From: Pleurocapsa minor HA4230-MV1
Lineage (GTDB): Bacteria > Cyanobacteriota > Cyanobacteriia > Cyanobacteriales > Xenococcaceae
Assembly (NCBI GenBank): GCA_019359095.1
Contig: JAHHHZ010000021.1
Coordinates: 263,163-327,162, forward strand
Direction of reading: 5' to 3'
DNA: 64,000 nt
Shown piece after piece: positions 27,110 to 37,223 of the stretch. How positions within the stretch are numbered: the first letter of the stretch is position 1; every line of letters begins with the position of its first letter. Under the pieces are notes generated by a model that was not told the DNA's origin, made no database searches, and saw only the letters and a list, made by a program, of their open reading frames with translations. The position numbers and the translations under genes are program-made.

Positions 27110-29065
27110 TCACTCTGGGCATTTATTTTGAGCAAGCTTCATTGCCGCCTGATTGAGATAAAGTTGCCGTTGACCACTAATGATATAGGGTTGAGTTACA
27201 CCACGAGGAAGGTTAAGAGTAAGAGGATCGCTGCTATCGTTGGGTTGGCGGAGAAAATCAGTGAGAAATACTACAGGGCGATCGCTATCCCAATCGGTTT
27301 GTAGTTCCGCTTGGGTAATTAAGTATTCAGGAGTAGAGCCAGGAAACTGAGGCGGGATACGGTTTTTGCCACCGTCAGCGAGAATCATTACGGTGCGGTA
27401 GGTAATGTCACCAACAGTCGTCCAGCCTGGTAGATCGTGGCGATTATCGCTTGTTTTGCCCTGATTGAGATAATAGCCAATAACCCCTGCTGCACCGAGT
27501 TCCCGCGAGCCTTCATATGTCCAAAGAGTATCGACACTCAGACAGGAATTTGCCTCTTGGACGAGATTTTTGGATGAACGAATATCTTGATAAATCGCAA
27601 ATCCTCTAATTGTGGCAATATAGGTAAGCATTAAGACGATGACCAATGGTAGCCAAGCTAGGGCAGAACGCTTCAGCATGGCGAATCCCGAAGCCAGCCA
27701 GCCTGTACCTAAAACAATAGCCACAATTATAATTAATTTGTTTATTTCTGCCGTTTGTAACACCGCAGGTAAGAGAGTAACGATCAGAGGAAGAACGGTA
27801 ATTGAACCATAAAAACCAATTCCTAAGATTAAAGCGATCGCGCCATATAAGTCTACTGCTTGAGTTGGTATAACCTGACTTGCTATCTGTGCTGATGATT
27901 TACACAGAGTAGAGATGGTAGAAGGGTAAGCAGCATTAGGTGTTGAGTAGCCAATAACTGTAGAGGAAGTTCCTGAAGATTGCCCTTTAACTGTAGTGCG
28001 ATAACGCTTTGACCACCAGCCAGCACACAACATAATGTAAGGAGGAATAGCGGGAATACTATAGTAAATTAGGCGAGAAGACAGAGGCAGAAATAAAATT
28101 ACTGGTAAAATTGCTGCTGTAGCTAGCAAGAAAATACCGTCACTATTTTTACGATCTAAGAGCGAAGCGTTAGCTAAAAATCCTCTTTGCCATGATTGAG
28201 TAGTAGATTTAATCACCGACGGCAAAAATAAGATCCAGGGGAAACACCAACAGGCTGTAATTGCCAAATAACCAATAGCGCTAATTTTAGAAACCTCGTA
28301 GTCTGGAGGATAGCGACGATCTAGTAGACGATCGAAGTGTTCATTAACAATGAAATAATGCCAAAAACCAGGGTTAGATTGCTCTACCGCAATAAACCAG
28401 GGCAGGATAATCGCCAGCATCAAGAGTAATCCTTGATATATTTTAATGCGACCTAGAATTTTGAGATCTCGTCGGACAATAATTAGTCCTAAACATCCTA
28501 GGAACGGAAAAACTACTCCAATTAATCCTTTAGTTAAGACACACAAAGCCAGAGAAGTATATGTTCCCAACCAATTGAGGCGATTGGGTTGGTAAAGCGA
28601 TCGCCAAAGGAAATAGTTGCTGCTAATGAGTAATGTTCCGAGTAAGGCATCGATTAAGATCTGATGGGTAAAAATAAACCAGCCAAGAGTTACAGAAAGC
28701 ATTAACGCTGCAACTCGACTAGATTCAATTCCCCAGAGTTCTCTAGTCCACTTCCAGGCAACAACTATGCCTACCCAACCAGCAATACCGATAGGTAGTC
28801 TAGCAGCAAACTCGGTCGAACCAAAAATCCCTGTGGTAAAAGCGATCAGCCAATACAATAGGGGTGGCTTGTTGAGATAGGGCGAGCCATTAAGGTGAGG
28901 AGTTACCCAATCATTGCGCCAGAGCATTTCTTGCGCAACCATCGCAAAATGACCTTCATGGGGTTCATATAAACCATAGTTACCAATACCCAAAAGCGTT
29001 ACTATTAATGCCAGTAAGAGAATCGAAATATCGACCCAGTATAGATTTTTAATAGTAAATCGCAT
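27110..29065 (-). CDS. Family 39 glycosyltransferase (ArnT-like)
   Basis: 651 residues, integral membrane. The first periplasmic loop contains YEPHEGHFAMVAQEM and NGSPYLNKPPLLYWL, the PMT/ArnT signature in which the acidic residue after Tyr is catalytic. About 11-12 membrane segments are followed by a soluble C-terminal part (DTLWTYEGSRELGAAGVIGY...). It would move a sugar from a polyprenyl-phosphate donor to lipid or protein on the periplasmic side. The stop codon abuts AGTAATC repeats at 27093-27110. Confidence 0.88.
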   Translation of the reverse strand: MRFTIKNLYWVDISILLLALIVTLLGIGNYGLYEPHEGHFAMVAQEMLWRNDWVTPHLNGSPYLNKPPLLYWLIAFTTGIFGSTEFAARLPIGIAGWVGIVVAWKWTRELWGIESSRVAALMLSVTLGWFIFTHQILIDALLGTLLISSNYFLWRSLYQPNRLNWLGTYTSLALCVLTKGLIGVVFPFLGCLGLIIVRRDLKILGRIKIYQGLLLMLAIILPWFIAVEQSNPGFWHYFIVNEHFDRLLDRRYPPDYEVSKISAIGYLAITACWCFPWILFLPSVIKSTTQSWQRGFLANASLLDRKNSDGIFLLATAAILPVILFLPLSSRLIYYSIPAIPPYIMLCAGWWSKRYRTTVKGQSSGTSSTVIGYSTPNAAYPSTISTLCKSSAQIASQVIPTQAVDLYGAIALILGIGFYGSITVLPLIVTLLPAVLQTAEINKLIIIVAIVLGTGWLASGFAMLKRSALAWLPLVIVLMLTYIATIRGFAIYQDIRSSKNLVQEANSCLSVDTLWTYEGSRELGAAGVIGYYLNQGKTSDNRHDLPGWTTVGDITYRTVMILADGGKNRIPPQFPGSTPEYLITQAELQTDWDSDRPVVFLTDFLRQPNDSSDPLTLNLPRGVTQPYIISGQRQLYLNQAAMKLAQNKCPE

Positions 29066-29165
29066 TGTTGTTGAAGTACCAATTCTGGTGCAAAAGCTTA
29101 AATATAAATTTTATCAATGGTCAGAATAATCTTTGACTGTCGAGGGTTTGAAAGTAGAATTTGGT

Positions 29166-29184
29166 GTAACTTTGACGTAACTTT
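29166..29184. promoter_or_regulatory. Direct repeat GTAACTTT, 11-base period
   Basis: GTAACTTT occurs at 29166-29173 and 29177-29184, with a further GTAACTTT at about 29380, in the 393-base gap between the divergent GT39 and pepA genes. The spacing of one helical turn suggests a tandem regulator site, but the regulator is unknown. The rest of the gap is AT-rich without a gene. Confidence 0.3.
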
Positions 29185-29458
29185 AAAGTGAAGTATCTTA
29201 TTTGCTGTTCATGCGAAGAATCAATCAATATAACCTACTGAATTGAAAGCCAAGCTAGTTACAACCTGATTTTTGGCTATTTTATTTTATTTAATAGATA
29301 TTTTAGTCGCATCATGGTCAATTCTCGAAAATGCTCAAATTGACGCTCAAAGATAATGTTTTGTCTCTATCTGACTCGTAACTTTCCCTTGTAGAGTCGA
29401 TCGCTATATAGATAAACTGAAGTATATTTACTTCACACCAAGGATTGATTAGAAGAGG

Positions 29459-30931
29459 ATGCAAATCAAAGCAACTGAGCGAGCATTATTAGACTGGACT
29501 GGAGATTTACTAGCGATAGGCATTGCTGAAGGTGAAACCAAACTCTCAGGGGATTTGGCAACCCTTAACGAAAAATTAGCAGGGACAATTGCCGAATTGA
29601 TTGCGGAGGAAGAGTTTGAGGGCAAATCTGGCACTACCGTAATGGGCCGTGTGGGCGGTCAAAACCCCGTACGTAAAATTGCTCTGGTTGGTTTAGGTAA
29701 GGCAGAAGATTTAACTATTAATAGCTGGCGTAACGCGGTGGCAGCGATCGCTCGTTTGGCTACCAAGGAAAAAACTTTAGGTATTAGTCTACCCCCTGGT
29801 TCGGCATCAGCCTCAGATGTAGCCCAGGCAATGACTGAAGCAATTATTCTGGCACTGCATGAAGACAACCGCTTTAAGTCTGAGCCAGAATCAAAAGAAC
29901 CTAAGTTAGAAACCATCGAGCTAATTGGTTTGGCAGGGCAAGACGAGGCGATTAGTAGAGGGTTAATCATTGCTGATGGTGTGATCTTGGCTAGAGAATT
30001 AGTTAATGCTCCTGCCAATGAAGTGACTCCTGTGACTATGGCTCAAACAGCTCAACAGTTAGCCCAAGACTATGGTTTAGAAATCAAAATTTTAGAAGAA
30101 GCAGACTGCGCTCAGTTTCAACAGGGAATGGGGGCATATCTAGGGGTAGGACAGGCTTCAGAAATTCCTCCCAAGTTTATTCATCTAATCTATAAGCCTC
30201 AAGGAACAGCTAAACGCAAGGTTGCTATTGTCGGTAAAAGCCTTACCTTTGATTCTGGTGGTTTGAACCTGAAACCTAGTGGTAGTGGGATCGAAACTAT
30301 GAAGATGGACATGGGTGGTGGTGCAGCTACTCTTGGGGCAGCTAAAGCGATCGCTCAACTTAAACCTGATACCGAAGTTCACTTTATCTGTGCAGCGACG
30401 GAAAATATGATTAGCGGTAAAGCAATGCACCCAGGCGATATCCTCAAAGCCTCTAACGGTAAGACAATTGAGGTTAACAATACTGATGCTGAAGGTAGAT
30501 TAACCCTCGCGGATGCTTTGGTCTATGCTGAAACTTTAGAAGTTGATGCGATCGTCGATCTGGCTACTCTTACAGGAGCTTGCATCGTGGCTTTAGGTAA
30601 CGATATTGCTGGGTTATGGAGTACTGATGATGCTTTGGCAACAGAAATGAAAGCTGCTGCGGAATTGGCAGGAGAGAAATTCTGGCAGTTGCCCATGGAA
30701 GAAAAATATTTTGAAGGCTTAAAGTCGCAAATTGCTGACATGAAAAATACTGGGCCCCGTGCTGGTGGTTCAATTACGGCAGCGTTATTTCTCAAGCAGT
30801 TTATCAAGGATACGCCTTGGATGCATTTAGATGTAGCTGGGCCAGTTTGGGCCGAGACTGCTGGCGGGATTAACAATAAAGGAGCTACGGGCTTCCCTGT
30901 GAGAACTCTAGTTAACTGGGTAAGCGACTAA
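29459..30931 (+). CDS. pepA: Leucyl aminopeptidase (M17)
   Basis: 490-residue cytosolic metallo-aminopeptidase that trims N-terminal residues. The catalytic C-terminal domain has [17 protein letters not shown] (Lys and Asp metal ligands), [13 protein letters not shown], and the family signature [14 protein letters not shown] (about 342-355). The N-terminal domain (about 1-160) is the variable macro-like domain. ATG at 29459 with AGAAGAGG directly before it. Single gene. Confidence 0.96.
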   Translation: MQIKATERALLDWTGDLLAIGIAEGETKLSGDLATLNEKLAGTIAELIAEEEFEGKSGTTVMGRVGGQNPVRKIALVGLGKAEDLTINSWRNAVAAIARLATKEKTLGISLPPGSASASDVAQAMTEAIILALHEDNRFKSEPESKEPKLETIELIGLAGQDEAISRGLIIADGVILARELVNAPANEVTPVTMAQTAQQLAQDYGLEIKILEEADCAQFQQGMGAYLGVGQASEIPPKFIHLIYKPQGTAKRKVAIVGKSLTFDSGGLNLKPSGSGIETMKMDMGGGAATLGAAKAIAQLKPDTEVHFICAATENMISGKAMHPGDILKASNGKTIEVNNTDAEGRLTLADALVYAETLEVDAIVDLATLTGACIVALGNDIAGLWSTDDALATEMKAAAELAGEKFWQLPMEEKYFEGLKSQIADMKNTGPRAGGSITAALFLKQFIKDTPWMHLDVAGPVWAETAGGINNKGATGFPVRTLVNWVSD

Positions 30932-31145
30932 ATAAAGCCGCTTTTTGTAACATAAAAGTAGAGCTAATCAAGATATTGACAATTTTAGTAACTACTGACA
31001 CTATTGTCTGCATGTATCTAAGGATACAAAAACCATACGAGATCGTTGTTAGCTTTGAGATTGTTCTTCGTGTTAACTAAACAGTTAATCCCAGGGCGAT
31101 CGCCTTGATGACACGAGCCAATTTTCTTTTTTAGGTGTGAGGAAA

Positions 31146-32795
31146 ATGTCTAAATTAATCCGCAATTTGTTGCTGGTTTCTCCAGCAATGATCTGTTTTG
31201 TGCTGGGTTCTCAACTGGAAGCTTCTGCTCAATCAACTTCAGGTGCAAGCAGTAATTTTACTAGTAATTCCCCATTACTTAACCAAATTAATAACTACAG
31301 TCAGGAAGGCAAAAGCAATTCTAGTAGTCAGGTAACAAACGTCAACCAATTACGAGACGTATCGCCTACAGACTGGGCTTATGAAGCACTCCGTAGTTTA
31401 GTAGATCGTTATGGCTGTATCGCTGGTTTTCCTAATCAAACTTACCGTGGCAGCCAATCTTTGACACGCTATGAGTTTGCTGCTGGCTTAAACTCTTGTT
31501 TGAATCAAATAGAGCGTTTAATTTCTTCTCAAGATTCCGTATCTGCCGAAGACTTAGAAACCGTAAACCGTTTAACTCAAGAGTTTGAAGCAGAATTAGC
31601 TACTCTTGGTGGTCGTGTAGACGAGCTAGAAAGTCGGACAGCCGTTCTAGAAGATAGCCAATTTTCTACTACCACTAAATTACAAGGAGAAGCTGTCTTT
31701 GGCATCAGTAATGAGTTCAACAACTCCGACTTCAATGAAGTAGTATTTCAAGACCGAGTACGTTTGAATTTTGTTTCTAGTTTCTTTGGTGAAGATTCTC
31801 TCTATACCCGCTTAGATGCTGCTAATGCAGGTTTTGATTTCCAAACTACCAGCAATGAAGGTGAAGCAAATGAAGTAGCCGCACCTTTAGAGACTGGAGC
31901 CTTGACCTATCAAACTACCAACTCAGATAACAGTGTTAGTCTTGGCTGGTTAGCTTACTACTTCCCCATCGGCGAAAAAATCGATGTTTATCTGCCTGCT
32001 GCTTTTCCTATCTGGCAGGATTTTGTTCCCACTCTCAGTCCTTACCTAGACACCTTTACTGGTGCGACAGGTTCTCTCTCTAGCTTCGCTGAATCTAGCC
32101 CGATCTATAAAATTGGTCTTCCTAGTGGTGGTGGTGTTGGTTTCAACTTTAAACCGATTGAATTTGTTACTGTAAGCGCTGGTTACTTTGGTGGTGACTC
32201 TGCCAATCCGATTGAGGCTGAAGATGGTGGTCTTTTCAACGAAGAATATTCTGCTTTAGGTCAAGTCACCTTAAGCTTCCTAGATGATAAGCTACAGCTT
32301 GCTGGTACTTATGTATTAGGTAAATTTGGCGCATCAGATAACACTATCTATGACTTGGGTGTTGGTACTGCTACTGCAAGACAGCCTTTTGGCGAGAATG
32401 GAGGGGAAGTTTCGAGCAACTCTTATGGCGTAGAGGCAGCTTTCCAAATTAGCGATCGCATTGCGCTGAATGCTTTTGGCATGTTAACCAAGGCTCAACA
32501 GTCTGCTGGTGACGAAGATGCTGATATCTATTCCTATGGTGCAGGTTTGTCATTCCCCGATTTAGGTAAAGAAGGTAACTTAGCCTCTTTATTTGTCGGT
32601 GCAGAACCATATGTTGATTCTGCTTCCAATGGTGGTGGTGAAGACGCGCCAATTCATATTGAAGGTTTATATAAGTACCAGTTCAATGACAATATCTCGG
32701 TAACTCCAGGTGTTGTTTATATCGTCAATCCCAATGGTTCATCTGATGATGAAGATGCCTTGATTGGTGTAATGAGAACTACTTTTACCTTCTAA
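31146..32795 (+). CDS. SLH-domain OprB-type porin
   Basis: 549 residues from ATG 31146, preferred over a GTG at 31137 because GTGAGG lies four bases before it. Signal peptide (to ASAQ, about residue 29), Ser/Asn-rich linker, one SLH domain (about 69-119; VSPTDWAYEALRSLVDRYGC), a coiled coil (about 125-170), then a beta-barrel of the OprB/iron-uptake-porin type ending in Phe. It anchors to peptidoglycan-linked polymer through SLH and forms an outer-membrane pore for small solutes, possibly iron or inorganic ions. A terminator follows. Confidence 0.92.
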   Translation: MSKLIRNLLLVSPAMICFVLGSQLEASAQSTSGASSNFTSNSPLLNQINNYSQEGKSNSSSQVTNVNQLRDVSPTDWAYEALRSLVDRYGCIAGFPNQTYRGSQSLTRYEFAAGLNSCLNQIERLISSQDSVSAEDLETVNRLTQEFEAELATLGGRVDELESRTAVLEDSQFSTTTKLQGEAVFGISNEFNNSDFNEVVFQDRVRLNFVSSFFGEDSLYTRLDAANAGFDFQTTSNEGEANEVAAPLETGALTYQTTNSDNSVSLGWLAYYFPIGEKIDVYLPAAFPIWQDFVPTLSPYLDTFTGATGSLSSFAESSPIYKIGLPSGGGVGFNFKPIEFVTVSAGYFGGDSANPIEAEDGGLFNEEYSALGQVTLSFLDDKLQLAGTYVLGKFGASDNTIYDLGVGTATARQPFGENGGEVSSNSYGVEAAFQISDRIALNAFGMLTKAQQSAGDEDADIYSYGAGLSFPDLGKEGNLASLFVGAEPYVDSASNGGGEDAPIHIEGLYKYQFNDNISVTPGVVYIVNPNGSSDDEDALIGVMRTTFTF

Positions 32796-32851
32796 AATTC
32801 ACAGCGATATTTAAAGCGATCGCGCTGTTGCTAATTTAAAAGATTTTAGCC

Positions 32852-32882
32852 AGACTATAGTTTAGACTATGGTCTTTTTTTT
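32852..32882 (+). terminator. Rho-independent terminator after porin gene
   Basis: AGACTATAG (32852-32860) pairs with CTATGGTCT (32867-32875), one wobble, followed by eight Ts. Confidence 0.9.
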
Positions 32883-33022
32883 GCCCAAATATAAGATCTG
32901 AAGATTATTAAAGATTAAATCATCTAAAAGTGATGCTTGGTTGAGTAAAAATCACTCTTATACTCTGTAATAATTCAATTAACCTGTAAACAGACTAAGC
33001 TAAATAAAAGGATTAATTATCT

Positions 33023-34225
33023 GTGACTGAGATTGCAACTAGCCAAACAAGCGCGTCGAATGATCTAGATTACGATATTGAATCAACAGTACTATCAAGA
33101 TATCAAGAAGGTGCCAGAGAACAGCAACCAAGTTTATGTTGTCCGACAGAATATGCAGGCAACTATACAGAAAATTTGCCCCCAGAAATTATTGCCAAAG
33201 ACTATGGCTGTGGCGATCCTACCCGTTATGTCAATGAGGGCGAAACTGTAGTTGATTTAGGTTCAGGTGCGGGCAAAAACTGCTATATTTTGGCGCAAAA
33301 AGTAGGAGAGTCAGGCAAAATCATCGGTGTTGATTTTAATGATGAGATGCTTAATCTAGCGCGCAAGTATCAGGGAGAAATGGCGGACAAGCTAGGCTAT
33401 GGCAACACTGAGTTTGTTAAGGGCAAAATTCAGGATTTAAAATTACCCTTAGAGCAATTAGAAACTTGGTTACAGAATAATCCCATCACATCAGTAGATC
33501 AGATGGTCGCCTATGAGGTAGAATGCGATCGCCTCAGACAACAACAGCCTTTAATTGCTGAGAATAGCGTTGATGTAGTAATTTCCAACTGTGTCCTCAA
33601 TTTAGTTCGTCCTCAAGACAAACAACAGTTATTTGGGGAGATCTTCCGCGTGCTAAAACGAGGTGGTAGAGCCGTAATTTCTGATATTGTCTGTGACGAA
33701 GATCCTACGCCCAAAATTATGCAAGATCCCGATCTGTGGAGTGGCTGTATTGCAGGAGCATTTAGAGAAGATCTGTTCTTGAAAATGTTTGAAGATGCTG
33801 GGTTTTATGGAGTAGAAATCCTGAAGCGAGAAGAGACTCCCTGGCAAGTAATTGATGGCGTTGAATTTCGTTCCATGACTGTCAGAGCCTATAAAGGCAA
33901 AGAAGGTATCTGCTTAGAAAGAAAGCAGTCTGTTGTCTATAAAGGCCCTTGGAAACAGGTAGTAGATGATGATGGTCATGTCTTCTGTCGGGGAGAAAGA
34001 ATGGCGGTTTGTGACAAGACCTATAACATTATGACTAGCTGTTGTAGTCCTTATAGTCAAGACGTAATCGGCATTGAACCCTACGAGAATATTGCTCTAG
34101 AAGACGCAGCAGAATTTAACTGCAAAACCAAAGCAGTACGCCACGCCAGAGAAACCAAGGGTTCAGAATACAGCCTGACTGACACTAGCAGCGATGATTG
34201 TTGTTCCCCTGGAAATTGCTGTTGA
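33023..34225 (+). CDS. arsM: Arsenite S-adenosylmethionine methyltransferase
   Basis: 400 residues, GTG start at 33023 with AAAAGGA about ten bases upstream. Class I SAM fold: VVDLGSGAGKNCYILAQKVG (76-95), FKMF-type helix and the post-motif VISNCVLNLVRPQDKQ. Cysteines for As(III) are plentiful: SLCCP (39-40), YGCGDP (63), ISNCV, and a tail ending DDCCSPGNCC. This architecture with arsS next door is the cyanobacterial arsenosugar start: As(III) is methylated, then loaded onto a sugar. Same-strand neighbours arsS (113 bases on) and a TVP38 gene. Confidence 0.85.
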   Translation: MTEIATSQTSASNDLDYDIESTVLSRYQEGAREQQPSLCCPTEYAGNYTENLPPEIIAKDYGCGDPTRYVNEGETVVDLGSGAGKNCYILAQKVGESGKIIGVDFNDEMLNLARKYQGEMADKLGYGNTEFVKGKIQDLKLPLEQLETWLQNNPITSVDQMVAYEVECDRLRQQQPLIAENSVDVVISNCVLNLVRPQDKQQLFGEIFRVLKRGGRAVISDIVCDEDPTPKIMQDPDLWSGCIAGAFREDLFLKMFEDAGFYGVEILKREETPWQVIDGVEFRSMTVRAYKGKEGICLERKQSVVYKGPWKQVVDDDGHVFCRGERMAVCDKTYNIMTSCCSPYSQDVIGIEPYENIALEDAAEFNCKTKAVRHARETKGSEYSLTDTSSDDCCSPGNCC

Positions 34226-34239
34226 TCGATATGATATCC

Positions 34240-34303
34240 AGTAGGGTGGGCAATAAAGCTAATTATATGGCGAGATTTTTGCTCTTCGTTGATGCCCACC
34301 AAA
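34240..34303. repeat. Dispersed repeat B, copy 3, split by about 40 bases
   Basis: GTAGGGTGGGCA and TGCCCACC, the two arms of the repeat-B hairpin, are here separated by about 40 bases (AGCTAATTATATGGCGAGAT and more) rather than one base. It lies between arsM and arsS. Confidence 0.6.
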
Positions 34304-34338
34304 AATAATTAACGATCGGCGATCGATAAAATCTAAAA

Positions 34339-35337
34339 ATGCTTATTACAAATACAGAAACTTCGATTACGCCTTTTGCGCAGAAAATCAATCACCCTTT
34401 AACCAAAAGTCAGATTACAGTATTGCAAATAAATCTTGGTCGTAAATGCAATCTTGCCTGTACTCATTGTCACGTGGAGGCTAGTCCTAAGCGCACCGAA
34501 GAATTATCCCCCGAAGTGTGTCAACAGATTATTGAGCTAATTAATCGCTTCCCTCAGATCCAAACCGTCGATCTCACAGGTGGTGCGCCAGAGATGAACT
34601 ATGGTTTTCGTCCTCTAGTTGAAGCAGCAAAAGCCCAAGGAAAAGAGGTAATTGTTCGTTCTAACTTGACCATCTTTTTTGAACCTGGATTTGAAGACTT
34701 GCCCGAATACTTTGCTCAAAATCAACTCCGAGTTACGGCTTCTCTTCCCTGCTATCTTGAAGACAATGTAGATCGACAAAGGGGTGCAGGAGTCTATAAT
34801 CATTCGATTCAGGCTATCCAGCGGTTGAACCAACTCGGCTATGGTACAGATCCTAATTTAGCGATCGATTTAGTCTACAATCCCCCACTGCCGACTAAAA
34901 ATGATTTTGCTTTAACTCCCAACCAGCAAAAGCTAGAACAAGACTACAAGGCTTATTTAGCAGAACACTTTCAGATTCAATTTAATAATCTGTTCACGAT
35001 CACCAATATTCCTATCGGCAGAACCAAACAGTTTTTACAACGTCGAGGAATTCACGATGATTATCTTCAATTTTTAGCAGAAAATTATAATCCTGCTACA
35101 TTAACTAGCGTCATGTGTCGCAATGAACTGTCAATTGACTACTTGGGCAATGTCTACGACTGTGACTTTAACCAGATGGAAAACATTGCAGCAACTACAC
35201 CCGATCGCGATCGCCTAACCGTGGCAAAATTATTATCATTAGATAATTTAGATGTAATCAAAGAGATTAAAACGGCTAACTATTGCTATGGTTGCACTGC
35301 TGGCACAGGCTCTAGCTGCGGTGGCTCTTTACTATGA
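34339..35337 (+). CDS. arsS: Arsenosugar biosynthesis radical SAM protein
   Basis: 332 residues. The radical SAM cluster motif is CNLACTHC (Cys37, Cys41, Cys44), followed by the GGAPEMN glycine motif. The C-terminus carries an auxiliary cluster region, CYGCTAGTGSSCGG (Cys316, 319, 327), with further Cys in SVMCRNEL and YDCDFNQ. This combination is that of ArsS, which transfers the 5'-deoxyadenosyl group to dimethylarsinous acid to start arsenosugar synthesis. It follows arsM and is six bases from the TVP38 gene. Confidence 0.9.
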   Translation: MLITNTETSITPFAQKINHPLTKSQITVLQINLGRKCNLACTHCHVEASPKRTEELSPEVCQQIIELINRFPQIQTVDLTGGAPEMNYGFRPLVEAAKAQGKEVIVRSNLTIFFEPGFEDLPEYFAQNQLRVTASLPCYLEDNVDRQRGAGVYNHSIQAIQRLNQLGYGTDPNLAIDLVYNPPLPTKNDFALTPNQQKLEQDYKAYLAEHFQIQFNNLFTITNIPIGRTKQFLQRRGIHDDYLQFLAENYNPATLTSVMCRNELSIDYLGNVYDCDFNQMENIAATTPDRDRLTVAKLLSLDNLDVIKEIKTANYCYGCTAGTGSSCGGSLL

Positions 35338-35343
35338 TCGCTC

Positions 35344-36048
35344 ATGTTTGAGAAAATAACTCAAAGCTTTGTCCAATTATCAATCCAGCTTAGAAAACTA
35401 ATCCTCAAACCACAGTTTATTGCCCTGGCTACTGCTGCTGTGGGGATTATCTTACTCTGTATCTTGACTCCCTTAAAAGCAGTCTTTAACCCTTTCCTAT
35501 TTAAAGACTTCATCCAGCAATACGAGGGTTATGTTGAAATTCTCTTTATTGCGATCTACACAGGATTAACCGTAATTGGTATTCCTGGCACAGTTTTAAC
35601 TATTGTTGGCGGCTGTCTCTTTGGCATCTGGTATGGCACAATTATTTCTGTAATCAGTGCTACCTCTGGGGCATTGTTTGCCTTTTGGACGGCTCGCTAT
35701 TTGTTTCGAGATCTGGCTCAACGCAAGCTAAGTCAAAGTAAAAGGCTCACCAAATTTCAAGCAGCAGTATTAAAACAACCATTTTCGTATGTGCTAACCA
35801 CTCGTCTGATTCCCATTTCCCCTTACAACTTGGTTAACTACCTGTTTGGTTTAACTTCAATCAACTGGTTAGACTATACTCTGGCTACTTTTATTGGGGT
35901 AATTCCAGGTAGCTTTGCCTACACTTGGATTGGAAAGAGTGGTGAAATGGTCATGACAGGAGGCGATCGCCTTTCGTTTTTTCTCGCTTTAACTTTTCTT
36001 GCACTATTATCGCTGATTCCTTTACTCTATCACCGTCAGCAAGCATAA
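35344..36048 (+). CDS. TVP38/TMEM64 family membrane protein
   Basis: 234 residues with about five membrane segments. The central SNARE-associated/VTT domain is recognisable in GIPGTVLTIVGGCLFGIWYG, then FWTARYLFRD and LTTRLIPISPYNLVNYLFGL. Family members are DedA-like transporters or scramblases. It starts six bases after arsS, so it is certainly co-transcribed. A role in arsenic-compound or lipid movement is suggested only by this linkage. Confidence 0.88.
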   Translation: MFEKITQSFVQLSIQLRKLILKPQFIALATAAVGIILLCILTPLKAVFNPFLFKDFIQQYEGYVEILFIAIYTGLTVIGIPGTVLTIVGGCLFGIWYGTIISVISATSGALFAFWTARYLFRDLAQRKLSQSKRLTKFQAAVLKQPFSYVLTTRLIPISPYNLVNYLFGLTSINWLDYTLATFIGVIPGSFAYTWIGKSGEMVMTGGDRLSFFLALTFLALLSLIPLLYHRQQA

Positions 36049-36154
36049 TTAGTCCGTCTTAATACTGGATAGTTTTTGGTAATGGCGATCGCTACTCGAA
36101 TTCCCCAAACTCTGACCGATATTTAACTATTCCACTGCACTATCCTAACTGCGA

Positions 36155-36193
36155 TCGCTCTAATTGTCCTAATTTAACTTTGTACGGCTATAG
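36155..36193. repeat. Dispersed repeat D, copy 2
   Basis: CTAATTGTCCTAA and TTTGTACGGCTATA, as at 210-262 and 58832-58886. It lies in the gap before the IMPase-like gene. Confidence 0.75.
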
Positions 36194-36304
36194 TATTTGA
36201 GCTTGAGACTAAAAATAAAACTAAAAATGAGGCTATCTTAAATCTTGCCTAGTTTACCTTTAAGATTAAGCAACAATTAAATTTAGCTGCGCCTGATATT
36301 TGAG

Positions 36305-37177
36305 ATGTTCTCTTTGCCTCTTCCCCGTGAAATACTTCAAACCTTATTGCCCCATTTACGACTAGCTGCGGGCTACGCACGGCAGATCCAAGCCAAGATT
36401 ACTTCTTTACCCGCCAAAGATGTAGAAGGCAATATCTTAGCGGCAGCTTTAACTGATGCGGATCTTTCGATTCAAACAGTGGTGGAGGTAGCCCTACTGG
36501 GAAAATATCCCAATCTGGCTTTTTATGGTGAGGAATATGAACAATCACGCAATACTAAATATTTTTCTTCGACGGAGTTAAGTACAAATAACTACCTGAT
36601 TACTTTAGATCCAATTGATGGGACACAATATTATCTTGATGGTTTTGATAATTATCAGATTATTCTAAGTATCTTAAATACCGATAGCTACGAGGCGGTA
36701 ATTGCCATTTCTCCCGCTCAAGACTGCTACTATTACACCATCAAAAATCATGGAGTATATCATGGTCATCTTCAACAAGATTTAGCTGATTGCCCCAGAT
36801 TAAAAATTAATAATTCTGCTCCCGCAATCTTATTAGGTTGGGGAATGGCACATTTAAAACCCGCATTACAAGATAAGTACCAGGTAATAGATATCGAGAA
36901 CTGTTATTCTTCGACGATTAAATTACCCAACTACAACGGTATTTTTACAGGAGATTTAAGCGGCTGGATTACCAAAAGAGGTAAGTTTATTGATAGTGCA
37001 GCCTTGGCATTCATGGCACAAGAGAATGGTTGTATCGTCACAGGATTAGACGGTTTTCCTTTGCCACCCTTGCACACTTGTCAAAATTATAGTTATGATG
37101 GCGCGATCGTCGCTAGAACTCCGCAACTACATCAAGATTTGTTAGCAGCCTGTCAGGAATTTAAGCAAACTGACTAA
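36305..37177 (+). CDS. Inositol monophosphatase-family phosphatase
   Basis: 290 residues. The metal-binding motifs of the IMPase/CysQ/FBPase superfamily are present: TDADLSIQ (50-57), GEEYE (75-79) and LDPIDGTQYYLDG (101-113). The second half-motif, normally WDxxAG, is altered (GWITKRGKFIDSAALAFMAQ). The substrate could be an inositol or sugar phosphate or 3'-phosphoadenosine phosphate. It lies in the same direction as the ars genes but 256 bases after the TVP38 gene, so co-regulation is uncertain; removing phosphate from an arsenosugar intermediate is a speculative option. Confidence 0.82.
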   Translation: MFSLPLPREILQTLLPHLRLAAGYARQIQAKITSLPAKDVEGNILAAALTDADLSIQTVVEVALLGKYPNLAFYGEEYEQSRNTKYFSSTELSTNNYLITLDPIDGTQYYLDGFDNYQIILSILNTDSYEAVIAISPAQDCYYYTIKNHGVYHGHLQQDLADCPRLKINNSAPAILLGWGMAHLKPALQDKYQVIDIENCYSSTIKLPNYNGIFTGDLSGWITKRGKFIDSAALAFMAQENGCIVTGLDGFPLPPLHTCQNYSYDGAIVARTPQLHQDLLAACQEFKQTD

Positions 37178-37223
37178 TAATATTCGATCAGTAACTTACT
37201 GTTGCCCAGAATCTAAACAAATT

